DNA of 64,000 nt from Clostridia bacterium (GCA_017621735.1 JAGASM010000036.1:1-64000); one strand, 5' to 3'. Shown: positions 52,052-61,519, counted from the first letter of the stretch. Notes: generated from the sequence alone by a model not told the origin. A program made the numbers and translations.

Positions 52052-53122
52052 GTGAAATACGCACTCATTGTCCTCAGAGAGGGAAGGCGTTCGCTCCGCG
52101 GAGAAGGATATCCCGCCGTCGTCGACGCGTTTTTATCGGGAGGGGTGGAACTTTCTGAAATCGTCCTGTGTTCGCTTTCGGACGGAAGGGCGATCGCATC
52201 GACGGTAACGCGATTAAAAGGGGAATACGACGGGGTGTTTCTCACTTGTGCGGAAGAGCGGCTTGGATATGCAAGCGATCTGCTTTCCGCGTCGGGCATT
52301 GTTTTAAGCGGCGGTTTGTGTGAGGGGGAATGCCTTTTTGCGCTTATCCCCGCGACGGCGACGGGAGTGAAAGCGGTATCCCTCGAAGTGGTTCCCGCCA
52401 TCGATAGGCAACGGAAAAAGCGCTATTCGCAAATCGTGATCCGCGCGGTCATGCCCCCGCCCGAACGGGTAGAAGGCTTGATTGCACAGGCAAAACGCAT
52501 GAGCGGAGGGAGTTTGTCCTTTTCCGTTTGGGACGAATTCGGCGATACGCGCATTGAAATCGTGTACGATTCGGAAACGCCCAAAATGCTTGCGGACGAC
52601 GTAACGCGTTTGTTTGTTTCCGCCCTCGACGAGTACGTATACGCCGTCGACGATACGCCGCTCGCGCAGAGGGTATGCGACGCGCTTTCCCTTCACCGTT
52701 TGGTGCTTTCTACGGCGGAATCGTTTACGGGCGGTAGCGTCGGAAGGGAGATCGTTTCCGTTCCCGGAGCAAGCAAAGTGTTTTACGAAGGGTTAAACAC
52801 ATATGCGAACGAATCGAAAATAGAACGGGCGGGGGTGTCCCTTCTCACCTTAAAGGGGGAAGGAGCGGTATCCGATAGCGTCGCATACGAAATGGCGGCG
52901 GGATTGATCGGACAAGGACATTGCGACGTCGCGGTATCCACGACGGGGATCGCGGGACCAAAATCGGACGACACGAATAAGCCCGTCGGTCTGTGTTATA
53001 TTGCGGTGGGGACAAAGGAGCGCGTGCGCGTTTACCGTTTCCATTTGGAAGGGGATCGGGAAAAAATCACCCAAACGGCGAAAAACCTCGCCCTCTTCCT
53101 CGTTTACAAAGAGATAAAATAA
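52052..53122 (+). CDS. cinA: CinA-family protein with degenerate N-terminal domain
   Basis: 356 residues from GTG 52052. C-terminal amidohydrolase domain (PncC type) is well kept: STAESFTGGSVGREIVSVPGAS, GLNTYANESKIE, VSTTGIAGPKSDDTNKPVGL. The N-terminal molybdopterin-like domain is short and lacks the family GGLGPT-DD loop, reading LTCAEERLG. So nicotinamide-nucleotide deamidation is likely, while the pyrophosphatase half is probably inactive. Usual CinA has about 410 residues. Confidence 0.9.
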   Translation: MKYALIVLREGRRSLRGEGYPAVVDAFLSGGVELSEIVLCSLSDGRAIASTVTRLKGEYDGVFLTCAEERLGYASDLLSASGIVLSGGLCEGECLFALIPATATGVKAVSLEVVPAIDRQRKKRYSQIVIRAVMPPPERVEGLIAQAKRMSGGSLSFSVWDEFGDTRIEIVYDSETPKMLADDVTRLFVSALDEYVYAVDDTPLAQRVCDALSLHRLVLSTAESFTGGSVGREIVSVPGASKVFYEGLNTYANESKIERAGVSLLTLKGEGAVSDSVAYEMAAGLIGQGHCDVAVSTTGIAGPKSDDTNKPVGLCYIAVGTKERVRVYRFHLEGDREKITQTAKNLALFLVYKEIK

Positions 53123-53137
53123 GTAAGGAGATAGAAC

Positions 53138-54163
53138 ATGAACGAAGAAAAACTCAAAGCATTAGACGCGGTGCTTGCACAAATTGAAAAGGCGTACGGG
53201 AAGGGTGCGATTATGAAATTAGGCGCAGAAGCGGGAAATACGGACATCGAAACGATTCCCACGGGCTGCCTTGCACTCGATTTGGCGCTCGGAATCGGCG
53301 GACTTCCCCGCGGAAGAATGATTGAAATCTACGGACCGGAATCTTCCGGTAAAACGACGGTCGCCCTTCATGCCGTTGCACAAGCGCAAGCGCTCGGCGG
53401 AATTGCGGCGTTTGTCGATGCGGAACACGCGCTCGACCCCGTCTATGCAAAAAAACTCGGCGTTAAGTTGGACGAACTCTACGTTTCCCAACCGGATACG
53501 GGCGAACAGGCGCTCGATATCGTCGATTCGCTCGTGCGTTCTTCCGCAGTGGATATTATTGTCGTCGACTCGGTTGCGGCGCTTACGCCGAAGGCGGAAA
53601 TCGAAGGGGATATGGGAGATAGCCACGTCGGATTGCAAGCGCGCCTCATGAGCCAAGCGCTCCGGAAACTGACGGCAATCGTCAACAAGAGCAAGACGTG
53701 CGTCGTCTTTATCAACCAACTGCGCGAAAAGGTTGGGGTAATGTTTGGAAATCCCGAAGTTACTCCCGGCGGTAAGGCGCTTAAGTTCTACGCGTCCGTT
53801 CGGATCGACGTAAGAAAAATTGATACGTTGAAAGATTCCGAAGGCGCTGCGGGGAACCGTACGCGCGCAAAAATCGTCAAAAACAAACTCGCGCCTCCCT
53901 TCCGTCAGGCGGAATTTGACATCATGTACGGCGAAGGCGTTTCGCAAGAGGGTTGTATCATCGACCTCGGCGTACAGTACGACGTCATCAAAAAGAGCGG
54001 AGCATGGTACAGTTATAACGACAATAAGGTGGCGAACGGCCGCGAAAAAATGCGTCAATTCTTGCGCGATAATCCCGAACTCGCTTCGGAAATGGAAGAA
54101 AAGATCCGCGCTGCGGCAAAGGGACTTTCCGCCGAAGACGTCGCGGGCGCAGAAGAAGCGTAA
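53138..54163 (+). CDS. recA: Recombinase RecA
   Basis: 341 residues. Walker [10 protein letters not shown] (66-74), Walker [11 protein letters not shown], loop L1 region [21 protein letters not shown]2 with [22 protein letters not shown], and KAxFR end. Homologous recombination and SOS. SOS box not recognised upstream, since it lies in the cinA operon. Its last codons are repeated downstream (see repeat). Confidence 0.98.
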   Translation: MNEEKLKALDAVLAQIEKAYGKGAIMKLGAEAGNTDIETIPTGCLALDLALGIGGLPRGRMIEIYGPESSGKTTVALHAVAQAQALGGIAAFVDAEHALDPVYAKKLGVKLDELYVSQPDTGEQALDIVDSLVRSSAVDIIVVDSVAALTPKAEIEGDMGDSHVGLQARLMSQALRKLTAIVNKSKTCVVFINQLREKVGVMFGNPEVTPGGKALKFYASVRIDVRKIDTLKDSEGAAGNRTRAKIVKNKLAPPFRQAEFDIMYGEGVSQEGCIIDLGVQYDVIKKSGAWYSYNDNKVANGREKMRQFLRDNPELASEMEEKIRAAAKGLSAEDVAGAEEA

Positions 54164-54349
54164 CAAACCGCTTGTCGCTTGACGAAACGCCTTGCACGGG
54201 GTTTCTTTATTCTCCGTCCGCACGCAAAGAAGTGGCGGGCGCAGAAGAAGCGTAACAAACCGCTTGTCGCTTGACGAAACGCCTTGCACGGGGTTTCTTT
54301 ATTCTCCGTCCGCACGCAAAGAAGTGGCGGGCGCAGAAGAAGCGTAAAA
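54143..54349 (+). repeat. Tandem duplication of the recA tail plus terminator, 92-bp units
   Basis: The last recA codons for AGAEEA and the stop occur at 54143, again at 54235 and 54327, exactly 92 bp apart. Between them lies a shared spacer with CTTGTCGCTTGACGAAACGC and a weak terminator GAAACGCC / GGGGTTTC. The two full units are almost identical, so the duplication is recent. Confidence 0.95.
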
Positions 54350-54383
54350 ATTGTATAAATCGAAACCGTAAACGGAGGATACG

Positions 54384-56261
54384 ATGCATCACGGGTTTAT
54401 CAAAGTTGGCGTTCGCGCACCCAAGTTAAAGGTGGCGGATGCGGAATATAACGCGCGCGTTTTATTAGAAGAAATGGCGGCGGCGGATGCGGAAGGGGTA
54501 GAAATTCTCGTCTTCCCAGAACTTTGCATCAGCGGAGCGACTTGCGGCGATTTGTTTTTTCAGCAAGCGCTTATCAATCAATGTCTTACCGCACTTCAAG
54601 CGCTCGTAAAAGGGACGGAGGGGAAAAATCTTCTCGCGTTCGTCGGGCTTCCGTTTTTCTTCGAGGGGGCGTTGTATAATTGCGCCGCCGCAATCAAAGG
54701 AGGAAAACTGCTCGCGCTCGTTCCCAAGCGTAACTTCCGATTAAGCGGGCATGACGGACGTTATTTTGCCGTCGGGGCGGACACGGTAGGCACGGCGGAG
54801 TGTTTCGGCGCGCACGTTCCATTCGGGACGAATATCCTCTTGCGCGCGGGGCAGGTATGCGTTGCGTGCGAAATCGGAGAGGATTTGTACGCGCCCGACG
54901 CGCCCTCTTCCCACCATGCTTTGGCGGGGGCGAACGTCATCGTCAATCTGTGTGCGGAAGAAGAAACCGTTTGCCGTGATCAAACGCGGCGCCTTTTGGC
55001 GGGAGCGCAGTCGGAAAAACTTTCTTGCGCATATCTCCTTGCGTGTGCAGGAGAGGGAGAATCGACGACGGACGGCGTATACGGCGGACATTGCCTCGTT
55101 GCAGAGGACGGGGAAATCGTACGGGAATCCCTTCCCTTTGAAGGGAACGGCTGTGATTGCGAAATAGACGTCGAGGCACTTTGCGTTTCCCGTCGCAAAA
55201 AATACGCGTTAAAGAGTGAAAACTACGTTTGTGTTCCCGTTACTTTTGAACAGTCTTTTTTTCCGTTGACGAGGGGGGTCATTAAGAATCCGTTCCTCTC
55301 CTCGTTAAACGATACGGCAAAAGAACGGATTCTCACCATACAAGCGCGTGCGCTCGCAAGAAGAATTGCGCATACGGGGGCAAAGAGTGCCGTCATCGGG
55401 ATTTCGGGCGGGCTTGATTCAACGCTTGCTTTTCTCGTCGCCGTTCGCGCGTTTGATTTTTTACAGCGTTCGCGGAAGGAAATCGTTGCAATCACAATGC
55501 CGGGATTTGGTACGACGGACGCAACGAAGGGGCATTCTCTTCGTCTTATGCAAGAGTTGGGCGCAACGGCAAAAACGGTGGATATCGTCCCGTCCGTACG
55601 CTGTCATTTTTTAGATATCGAACACGACGAACGCGATCGGGGCGTAACGTACGAAAACGCGCAAGCGCGCATGCGGACGCTCGTTTTGATGGACGTTGCA
55701 AACAAGACGGGCGGGCTCGTCGTCGGCACGGGCGATTTGAGCGAACTTGCCCTCGGTTGGTGTACGTATAACGGCGATCACATGTCCATGTACGCGGTGA
55801 ACGCGGGAATTCCCAAAACGCTTGTCAAAGAACTCGTCCGTTACGAAGGGGATCGGTTGGGCGGAAACGTTCAAAGCGTTTTGAATGGAATTCTTTCTAC
55901 GGAGATCTCTCCCGAACTTCTTCCACCTGATGAAAAAGGGCAAATTGCGCAAAAAACGGAGGATCTGGTCGGACCGTACGAATTGCACGATTTTTATTTG
56001 TATCACTGTATCAAAAATGCGTTTTCCCCTTCAAAAATTTTGTATTTGGCACAGGAAGCGTTTGGGACGCAATATTCCAAAGAAACGCTCAAAAAATGGC
56101 TGCGCCGCTTTTACGGTCGTTTTTTCTCCCAACAGTTTAAGCGCTCGTGTTCGCCCGACGGGGTAAAAGTTTGCTCGGTAGGGGTTTCTCCGCGCGGAGA
56201 ATGGCAAATGCCGTCCGACGCTTGCGTAACCGCATGGCTTGCCGAGTTGGAGTGTGAATAA
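54384..56261 (+). CDS. nadE: NAD synthetase with glutaminase-like domain lacking the catalytic Cys
   Basis: 625 residues (CGGAGG upstream). Nitrilase-like domain (1-270) keeps Glu46 (VFPELCISG) and Lys115 (LVPKRNF), but where glutamine-dependent NadE has EICEDLW this protein reads CEIGEDLY, so Gly165 replaces the nucleophile; the nearest Cys is Cys162. The synthetase domain is intact: ISGGLDSTLAFLVA, TKTGGLVVGTGDLSELALGW-like core and ILSTEISPELLP. It should amidate deamido-NAD with free ammonia. Flanked by its own terminator. Confidence 0.93.
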   Translation: MHHGFIKVGVRAPKLKVADAEYNARVLLEEMAAADAEGVEILVFPELCISGATCGDLFFQQALINQCLTALQALVKGTEGKNLLAFVGLPFFFEGALYNCAAAIKGGKLLALVPKRNFRLSGHDGRYFAVGADTVGTAECFGAHVPFGTNILLRAGQVCVACEIGEDLYAPDAPSSHHALAGANVIVNLCAEEETVCRDQTRRLLAGAQSEKLSCAYLLACAGEGESTTDGVYGGHCLVAEDGEIVRESLPFEGNGCDCEIDVEALCVSRRKKYALKSENYVCVPVTFEQSFFPLTRGVIKNPFLSSLNDTAKERILTIQARALARRIAHTGAKSAVIGISGGLDSTLAFLVAVRAFDFLQRSRKEIVAITMPGFGTTDATKGHSLRLMQELGATAKTVDIVPSVRCHFLDIEHDERDRGVTYENAQARMRTLVLMDVANKTGGLVVGTGDLSELALGWCTYNGDHMSMYAVNAGIPKTLVKELVRYEGDRLGGNVQSVLNGILSTEISPELLPPDEKGQIAQKTEDLVGPYELHDFYLYHCIKNAFSPSKILYLAQEAFGTQYSKETLKKWLRRFYGRFFSQQFKRSCSPDGVKVCSVGVSPRGEWQMPSDACVTAWLAELECE

Positions 56262-56290
56262 AAAGGGAGACATTAGAACGTGTCGGAATA

Positions 56291-56333
56291 AAACCGCCTT
56301 GCAAAAAAAATTGCGAGGCGGTTTATTTTTTTT
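56291..56333 (+). terminator. Terminator of nadE
   Basis: AAACCGCCTTGCAA / TTGCGAGGCGGTTT (one mismatch), A-rich loop, then TATTTTTTTT. Confidence 0.85.
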
Positions 56334-56364
56334 ACAAATCGGGGGGCAAAATATGCGGCTGTGT

Positions 56365-56850
56365 TGGGGGTAAGGTTGTTTATCGTGCGCTGTTCGTTAG
56401 GTTTTTTGCTTATGCCGTTTGCATATCTTTGCGGGGTTGGGTTGTTTTCCGTGCGCTGTTCGGTAGGTTTTTTGCTTATGCCGTTCGCATATCTTTTCGG
56501 GGGGATGGGTTGTGTTTCCCGTGCGGCGTTTGGTAGGTTTTTGCTTGTCGCCGTTTGCATATCTTTTCGGGGGTAGGGTTGCTTGCCGTGCGGCGTTCGG
56601 TGGGTTTTTGCTTGTCGCCGCTTGTGTATCTTTGTGGGGTTGGGTTGTTTCCCGTGCGGCGTTCGGTAGGTTTTTGCTTATACCGCTTGCATATCTTTGT
56701 GGGGCAGGATTGTTTATCGTGCGCCGTTCGGTGGTTTTTTTGCTTATACCGTTTGCGTATCTTTGTGGGGGTAGGGTTGTTTCCCGTGCGGCGTTCGGTA
56801 GGTTTTTGCTTGTCGCTGCTTGTGTATCTTTGTGGGGTAGAGGTAGGACT
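56365..56850. repeat. 60-63 bp tandem repeat, about eight copies
   Basis: GGTTGTTTCCCGTGCGGCGTT-CGGTAGGTTTTTGCTT-ATACCGTTTGCATATCTTTG is repeated about eight times with drift. The period is close to a multiple of three, so long spurious frames exist on both strands; none has a ribosome binding site. Fills the nadE-rny gap. Confidence 0.9.
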
Positions 56851-56944
56851 GTATTTTCCGTTATCGTTGGCATGTTTTTTGACCGTACCCGCCGCTGTCG
56901 CTTTCGGTTTTTTTGCATCGTAGGAATGGATTGCTTTCATTCTA

Positions 56945-56973
56945 TTGACAAATAGAAAGAAATAAGATATAAT
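56945..56973 (+). promoter_or_regulatory. Promoter of rny
   Basis: TTGACA (56945-56950), 17 bp, TATAAT (56968-56973), a full consensus match; leader of about 75 nt with AAGGAGG. Confidence 0.85.
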
Positions 56974-57056
56974 AAAAGGGACAATGGCATAAGTCTATCC
57001 GTTTTACGGATTGTTTGTGGATATGAGTCAATTGAAAATTTTAAGGAGGCTGTATT

Positions 57057-58676
57057 ATGACCTATTTGAACAGCCTGCTCCTTGCAACAATGAATATCGG
57101 TCTTGCAATAGGCCTTTGTGCTGCGGCGCTCGTCGTTGGCGCAGGTGTGGTATTCCTCGTTCTGAACAACGTTTACAAAAAGCGCGAAAAGAAAAGAGCG
57201 GAAGATAAACTCGACGAAACGAACGTACGCGTTGCCCGCATGATTGAAAGCGCAAAGGCGGAATGTAAACAGATAAAGAAAGAAGCAATTTTAGAAGCAA
57301 AGGAACAGGATCTTAAACTTAGAAACGAATTCGACCGTGAGGTAAAGGAAAAACGCGCGGAGCAACAGCGCGTGGAACAGCGCCTCAACCGCCAAGAAGA
57401 TCTTCTTGAAAAGAAGGAAAACGAACTCGCTCGCGCCAAAGAAAGCGTAGAAGCGCAAAAACAAAACCTTCAAAAGAAGTTGGAAGAAGTGGAGCGCACG
57501 CAAGCGCAAGTTGCCCGTCAACACGAATTGATGATCGAGGAACTTGAACGGGTTGCGCAACTTACCAAGGATGAGGCAAAGCGAATCCTCACCGAGGAAA
57601 TTTTGGACGAAACCCGTCATGACGTTGCAATTCAAGTGCGTAACTTGGAGCAACAGGCAAAGGACGAGGCGGAACTCAACGCAAAAAACATCATTACCCT
57701 TGCCATTCAGCGGTGCGCGTCCGACCATGCGTCGGAGTCGACCGTGTCCGTCGTTCCTCTTCCCAACGACGATATGAAAGCGAGAATTATCGGGCGCGAA
57801 GGGAGAAATATCCGCGCGATCGAAAACGCAACGGGCATTGAACTGATCATCGACGATACGCCCGAGGTCGTCATTCTTTCCGGGTTTGATCCCGTGAGAA
57901 GAGAAGTTGCGCGTATCACGCTCGAACGCTTGATTCAAGACGGGAGAATCCATCCCGCGCGCATTGAAGAAACGGTGGAGAAGGTTCAAAAAGAACTCGA
58001 TCAACAAATCAAAGCGGCGGGCGAAAACGCAATGTTCGAGGTTGGAATTTTTGGATTGCACCCCGAAATTATCAAGCTCATCGGTCGCTTGAAATTCCGT
58101 ACGAGTTACGGGCAAAACGTATATCGCCATTCCGTTGAGGTTGCTCAACTTGCGGGACTTATGGCGCAAGAACTTGGGCTTGACGTCAACTTTGCAAAGC
58201 GTGCGGGACTTTTGCACGATATCGGCAAAGCGGTCGACCACGAACAAGAGGGTACGCACATTCAGTTGGGCGCGGACATCGCGAAGAAGTACAAGGAAAA
58301 CGCGATGATCGTCAACGCAATTATGGCGCACCACGGCGACGTAGAACCCAAAACGATCGAGGCAGTCCTCGTTGCGGCGGCGGATGCAATCTCGGGCGCG
58401 CGCCCCGGTGCCCGTCGTGAAACGGGGAGCAACTACGTCAAGCGCCTTGAAAAGTTGGAAGAAATTGCAAAGAGTTTCCACGGCGTCGACAAGACGTACG
58501 CCATCCAAGCGGGGAGAGAGGTGCGCGTCATCGTCAAACCCGAACAGGTGGACGACGCACAAGCGCTCTTCCTTGCAAAAGACATTGCAAAGAAGATCGA
58601 GGCGGAGTTGGAATATCCCGGACAAATTAAAGTCAACGTCATTCGCGAATTCCGCAGCGTAGAATTTGCAAAATAA
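57057..58676 (+). CDS. rny: Ribonuclease Y
   Basis: 539 residues. N-terminal transmembrane helix (about 12-38), long coiled coil (45-215, [20 protein letters not shown]), KH domain ([17 protein letters not shown]), HD domain ([28 protein letters not shown]) and the closing [11 protein letters not shown]. Membrane-anchored endonuclease that starts mRNA decay. TTTAAGGAGGC precedes ATG. Confidence 0.97.
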   Translation: MTYLNSLLLATMNIGLAIGLCAAALVVGAGVVFLVLNNVYKKREKKRAEDKLDETNVRVARMIESAKAECKQIKKEAILEAKEQDLKLRNEFDREVKEKRAEQQRVEQRLNRQEDLLEKKENELARAKESVEAQKQNLQKKLEEVERTQAQVARQHELMIEELERVAQLTKDEAKRILTEEILDETRHDVAIQVRNLEQQAKDEAELNAKNIITLAIQRCASDHASESTVSVVPLPNDDMKARIIGREGRNIRAIENATGIELIIDDTPEVVILSGFDPVRREVARITLERLIQDGRIHPARIEETVEKVQKELDQQIKAAGENAMFEVGIFGLHPEIIKLIGRLKFRTSYGQNVYRHSVEVAQLAGLMAQELGLDVNFAKRAGLLHDIGKAVDHEQEGTHIQLGADIAKKYKENAMIVNAIMAHHGDVEPKTIEAVLVAAADAISGARPGARRETGSNYVKRLEKLEEIAKSFHGVDKTYAIQAGREVRVIVKPEQVDDAQALFLAKDIAKKIEAELEYPGQIKVNVIREFRSVEFAK

Positions 58677-58692
58677 AAAAATCGAAAAAAGG

Positions 58693-58735
58693 ACGCCTTG
58701 CGTTTACGAAAGTAACGTGCAGGCGTTTTTTTTTG
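58693..58735 (+). terminator. Terminator of rny
   Basis: ACGCCTTGCGTT / AACGTGCAGGCGT (one bulge) and nine Ts. Confidence 0.8.
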
Positions 58736-58810
58736 CACAAAAAAGGGAACGGCGGCGTAAGATATAATAGGCGGAGGAAAATCCGCCAAATTTACGCAAG
58801 AGGTTTTACT

Positions 58811-59131
58811 ATGAGTTGTTGTAACCCTTGTTGCAACGTAGAGAACGGAGGCTTTTTCCGTTGCCTCCGCAATTTGTTTCAAACGGAATATAATCAAAAC
58901 AACGGATGCCGCTGTTGCCATCATTGTTGTACAACCGCGCAAACGTACCCGATTTATCAAACGGGAGCGACGGCATGCGCGCAAAACAATCGGTGCAGTT
59001 CTTACGATTGGAGTAACGTAACCTGTTGCGGACAGTACGACGCATACTATGCGCGGCAGTACGCGCTTGACGGCGGGCGGTGCGGTATTTGCGGCTGTTC
59101 GTCCCTTTACGGCAGAGGTCAAAACGGCTAA
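58811..59131 (+). CDS. Small cysteine-rich protein
   Basis: 106 residues from ATG 58811 (AGAGGTTT upstream). Twenty Cys, in CC pairs and CxxC motifs: MSCCNPCCNVENG, GCRCCHHCCTT, VTCCGQYDAYYA, CGICGCS; also many Tyr, Asn and Gln. No signal peptide. Composition resembles small spore-coat or cross-linked morphogenetic proteins of Clostridia, or a metal-storage protein. TATAAT at 58763-58768 has no matching -35, so another sigma factor is possible. Family not recognised. Confidence 0.75.
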   Translation: MSCCNPCCNVENGGFFRCLRNLFQTEYNQNNGCRCCHHCCTTAQTYPIYQTGATACAQNNRCSSYDWSNVTCCGQYDAYYARQYALDGGRCGICGCSSLYGRGQNG

Positions 59132-59173
59132 ATCCCGTTTTTCCACAGGCGTGGTAAAACGTAACGATAAGGG

Positions 59174-59204
59174 CAGGATTCGGATTCTTTCCGAATCCTG
59201 TTTT
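59174..59204 (+). terminator. Terminator of the Cys-rich gene
   Basis: CAGGATTCGG / CCGAATCCTG with a 7-nt loop and TTTTGG. Confidence 0.8.
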
Positions 59205-59252
59205 GGTTGGTTAAAATTTTGTATATATGCGCAAAAAAACGGGCAAAAATAA

Positions 59253-59281
59253 TTGCAAGCAAACATTTTCCGTGATATAAT
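59253..59281 (+). promoter_or_regulatory. Promoter of the YitT-family gene
   Basis: TTGCAA (59253-59258), 17 bp, TATAAT (59276-59281). Confidence 0.75.
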
Positions 59282-59317
59282 ACCGTTGCCTAGAAATTTC
59301 GGGCATTTGGGAAGACT

Positions 59318-60238
59318 ATGAATTTTTTGCAAAAGTATAAGTGGTGGAAATACGTACGTCATTTTCTTATCGTCGTCGCGGGCAATGCGATTGCGGCGGC
59401 GGCATCGGCATTTTTTATCGTTCCAAACGGACTTGTAATGGGTGGAACGACGGGGGTTGGTATTTTCGTCGGTCAGTTTTGGAGCGAACAAGCCGTTTCC
59501 CTGATCGTTTTGATTGCAAACGTCGTGTTGTACCTCATCGGCGTTGTAACGCTTGGAAAACAGTTTGCAATTTCAACTTTGATGGGGACGTTTCTCTATC
59601 CCGTTTTTATGGGCGCATTCAGCGCGATTTTAGGAGATCGTCTTTTGACGACGGATACCTTCCTTGCTACCGTTTGCGGCGGTTTGTTTATGGGGATCGG
59701 GATCGGAATCGTCATTCGCGAAGGCTCCTCTACGGGTGGAACGGATATCCCTCCGTTGATTTTCCACAAATATTTTGGACTCCCCGTTTCCGTCGGGCTT
59801 TGGATTATCGACATTTCCGTCGTCGTCATGCAGGCGTTCGTTATGCCGTTTGAATCCGTTTTGTACGGAATCGTCATCGTCCTTTTATACAGTTTCATCA
59901 TCGATCAAATTTCCGTCATCGGACAGAAGAAAACGCAGGTAAAAATCATCAGCGAAAAATACGAAGAGATCCGCGAGATGATCGTCGAAACGTTGGGCTT
60001 GGGCGTAACCGTATTGTACGGCGAAACGGGATTTTTGAAGGAAAACTGTCATATGATATTGACCGTTGTTTCTAATCGCCGTTTGGTACGTTTGAAAAAC
60101 GAGGTGCACCGCATCGATCCTGCGGCATTCCTTACCGTAAGCGTCGTATCGGAAGTGCGCGGAAGAGGGTTCTCCATGGAACGACTCTATTTAAAAAAAC
60201 CGACGGAAGAAACAGAAATAAAAACGGAAGAATCATAA
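59318..60238 (+). CDS. YitT family membrane protein with DUF2179 domain
   Basis: 306 residues. Five to six transmembrane segments with the family motifs NAIAAAASAFFIVPNGLVMGG, GGLFMGIGIGIVIREGSSTGGTDI and YGIVIVLLYSFIIDQI, then a cytoplasmic DUF2179 domain (about 205-285; GVTVLYGETGF, VSNRRLVRLKNEVHRIDPAAF). Common in Firmicutes; transport role presumed but unproven. Own promoter and terminator. Confidence 0.92.
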   Translation: MNFLQKYKWWKYVRHFLIVVAGNAIAAAASAFFIVPNGLVMGGTTGVGIFVGQFWSEQAVSLIVLIANVVLYLIGVVTLGKQFAISTLMGTFLYPVFMGAFSAILGDRLLTTDTFLATVCGGLFMGIGIGIVIREGSSTGGTDIPPLIFHKYFGLPVSVGLWIIDISVVVMQAFVMPFESVLYGIVIVLLYSFIIDQISVIGQKKTQVKIISEKYEEIREMIVETLGLGVTVLYGETGFLKENCHMILTVVSNRRLVRLKNEVHRIDPAAFLTVSVVSEVRGRGFSMERLYLKKPTEETEIKTEES

Positions 60239-60274
60239 AAGCCCCGCGCCCATGTTTGGGCGCGGGGCTTTTAT
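60237..60274. terminator. Terminator between the YitT gene and the convergent lipoprotein gene
   Basis: AAAAGCCCCGCGCCCA / TGGGCGCGGGGCTTTT with a 4-nt loop; symmetric, so it can work both ways. Confidence 0.92.
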
Positions 60275-60331
60275 TTAGATATTTTTGTCGATCGTCGAAA
60301 AAGGACGAGGCGCGTAAAAACGCAATCAAAG

Positions 60332-61201
60332 TTACGAGAGTTTGCGGAAAAATTGTGCGCGGGCGACGGGAAGCGCGATTGCCTCGCCGCACGGGGTATC
60401 GTCGTACGATTGCACGTCGTCGAACGCGGTGATAAGCGTAATCAAAGAGGACGTCCAAACGGGATCCGATTGGTTGTGGCGGAGGGATTCCGTTTGGATT
60501 TCCGTATGTTCAGTTTCCACGCAAAGGGCGGGGAGAGAACGTGTTTCGTAAACGTCTTCTCCTTCGTAAAGGGTAAGAGAAACGGAGCCTTGCGTATAAG
60601 CGGTGAGGAAGGGAACGGTATCTTCGCTCATCAAATCTTCATAACGGAGCAATTCTTCCCACTGCGTCCATGCGGTTGCGGTAACGTGCCACTCGGCAAC
60701 GACGTTTTCTTTTTTGGTTTGCGCAATCGTTTGCACGTAAAAGGGGGTTTCGACGTATGCGCCGTCAAATAAAAGGGAGAGTTCGGAGGTTTCTTGGTTT
60801 GTGAGCGTGTATTCAACGGTATAGAAGGTGTAGTAGGCGCTGTCCACATTTGCGCCCTCCGTTTTGGTGCGAAGAAAGAACGTGAGATCGTTTTTGCGCA
60901 ACTGTGCGCGACAAAAAACGGAATTCGGATTTTCTTTCAGTTCCGCAACGTCATATCCTTTCTTTTGCAAAAAGGCATACGGATAGGCGAGATACTCGCT
61001 GCTTTCCTTATTTGTAAGGTAAGAATGAATGAGGGAATCGACCGATTCGCTTTCCAAAACCGCGCGCAGGGTATCGCTGTAAAGCGGATTGCCGCGCAAA
61101 GGCGCGTTGTCCGTTTTGAGCGTTTCCGCGCAAGCGGTGCAACAAAAGAGCGTGCCGATGGCAAGCATGGATATTGCGGTTGTCGCGCGAAATCGTTTCA
61201 T
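60332..61201 (-). CDS. Lipoprotein of unknown family
   Basis: 289 residues from ATG 61201 (GGAGGG upstream). Signal peptide with lipobox LFCCTAC near residue 24. The mature part starts ETLKTDNAPLRGNPLYSDTL and is mixed alpha/beta, rich in Thr and Glu, with no repeats and no catalytic motif I recognise. Promoter with a 17-bp spacer at 61250-61222. Likely a membrane-attached surface protein. Confidence 0.75.
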   Translation of the reverse strand: MKRFRATTAISMLAIGTLFCCTACAETLKTDNAPLRGNPLYSDTLRAVLESESVDSLIHSYLTNKESSEYLAYPYAFLQKKGYDVAELKENPNSVFCRAQLRKNDLTFFLRTKTEGANVDSAYYTFYTVEYTLTNQETSELSLLFDGAYVETPFYVQTIAQTKKENVVAEWHVTATAWTQWEELLRYEDLMSEDTVPFLTAYTQGSVSLTLYEGEDVYETRSLPALCVETEHTEIQTESLRHNQSDPVWTSSLITLITAFDDVQSYDDTPCGEAIALPVARAQFFRKLS

Positions 61202-61221
61202 AAGTTCCCTCCGTCCGTAAC

Positions 61222-61250
61222 AGTATACCACGTTCGCAAAAAAAAATCAA
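61222..61250 (-). promoter_or_regulatory. Promoter of the lipoprotein gene
   Basis: TTGATT (61250-61245), 17 bp, TATACT (61227-61222) on the minus strand. Confidence 0.7.
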
Positions 61251-61309
61251 GCGTGAGGACGCAAACGTATGCAAAAGCGAACAGTTCACGGGGGAAGAAA
61301 TTTTTTTGC

Positions 61310-61338
61310 TTGACCTTTATTTCAAAGGTTGCTATGAT
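61310..61338 (+). promoter_or_regulatory. Promoter of the 54-residue gene
   Basis: TTGACC (61310-61315), 17 bp, TATGAT (61333-61338). Confidence 0.7.
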
Positions 61339-61354
61339 GAAGTTAAGGTGATTT

Positions 61355-61519
61355 ATGAAGACGTATTTGATTAAATATTATACGACCGAGTCGGCATACC
61401 GAATGGGACTTTCGTCTTATCAAGAACGTGTAACGGGAGAGCGAACGTTTGTCTACAAATGGGCGCAAAACAAATTGAGTCATTCGCAGTTTTCTTATTT
61501 TGAAATCGTAGAGTGCTAG
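61355..61519 (+). CDS. 54-residue protein with own promoter, unknown
   Basis: Starts MKTYLIKYYTTESAYRMGLS and ends FSYFEIVEC. AAGGTGA lies 4-10 nt before ATG 61355, and a good promoter stands 17 bp before that. Strand-like start, then a basic, aromatic middle (RTFVYKWAQNKL). The complete set of promoter, ribosome binding site and stop makes it a likely real gene despite its size. Family not recognised. The 3' end runs into repeat DNA. Confidence 0.65.
   Translation: MKTYLIKYYTTESAYRMGLSSYQERVTGERTFVYKWAQNKLSHSQFSYFEIVEC

Noticed and set aside
56273-56955. Several 120-170 codon ORFs on both strands between nadE and rny
   Set aside because: They come from a repeat with a period near a multiple of three, lack ribosome binding sites and contradict each other in frame.
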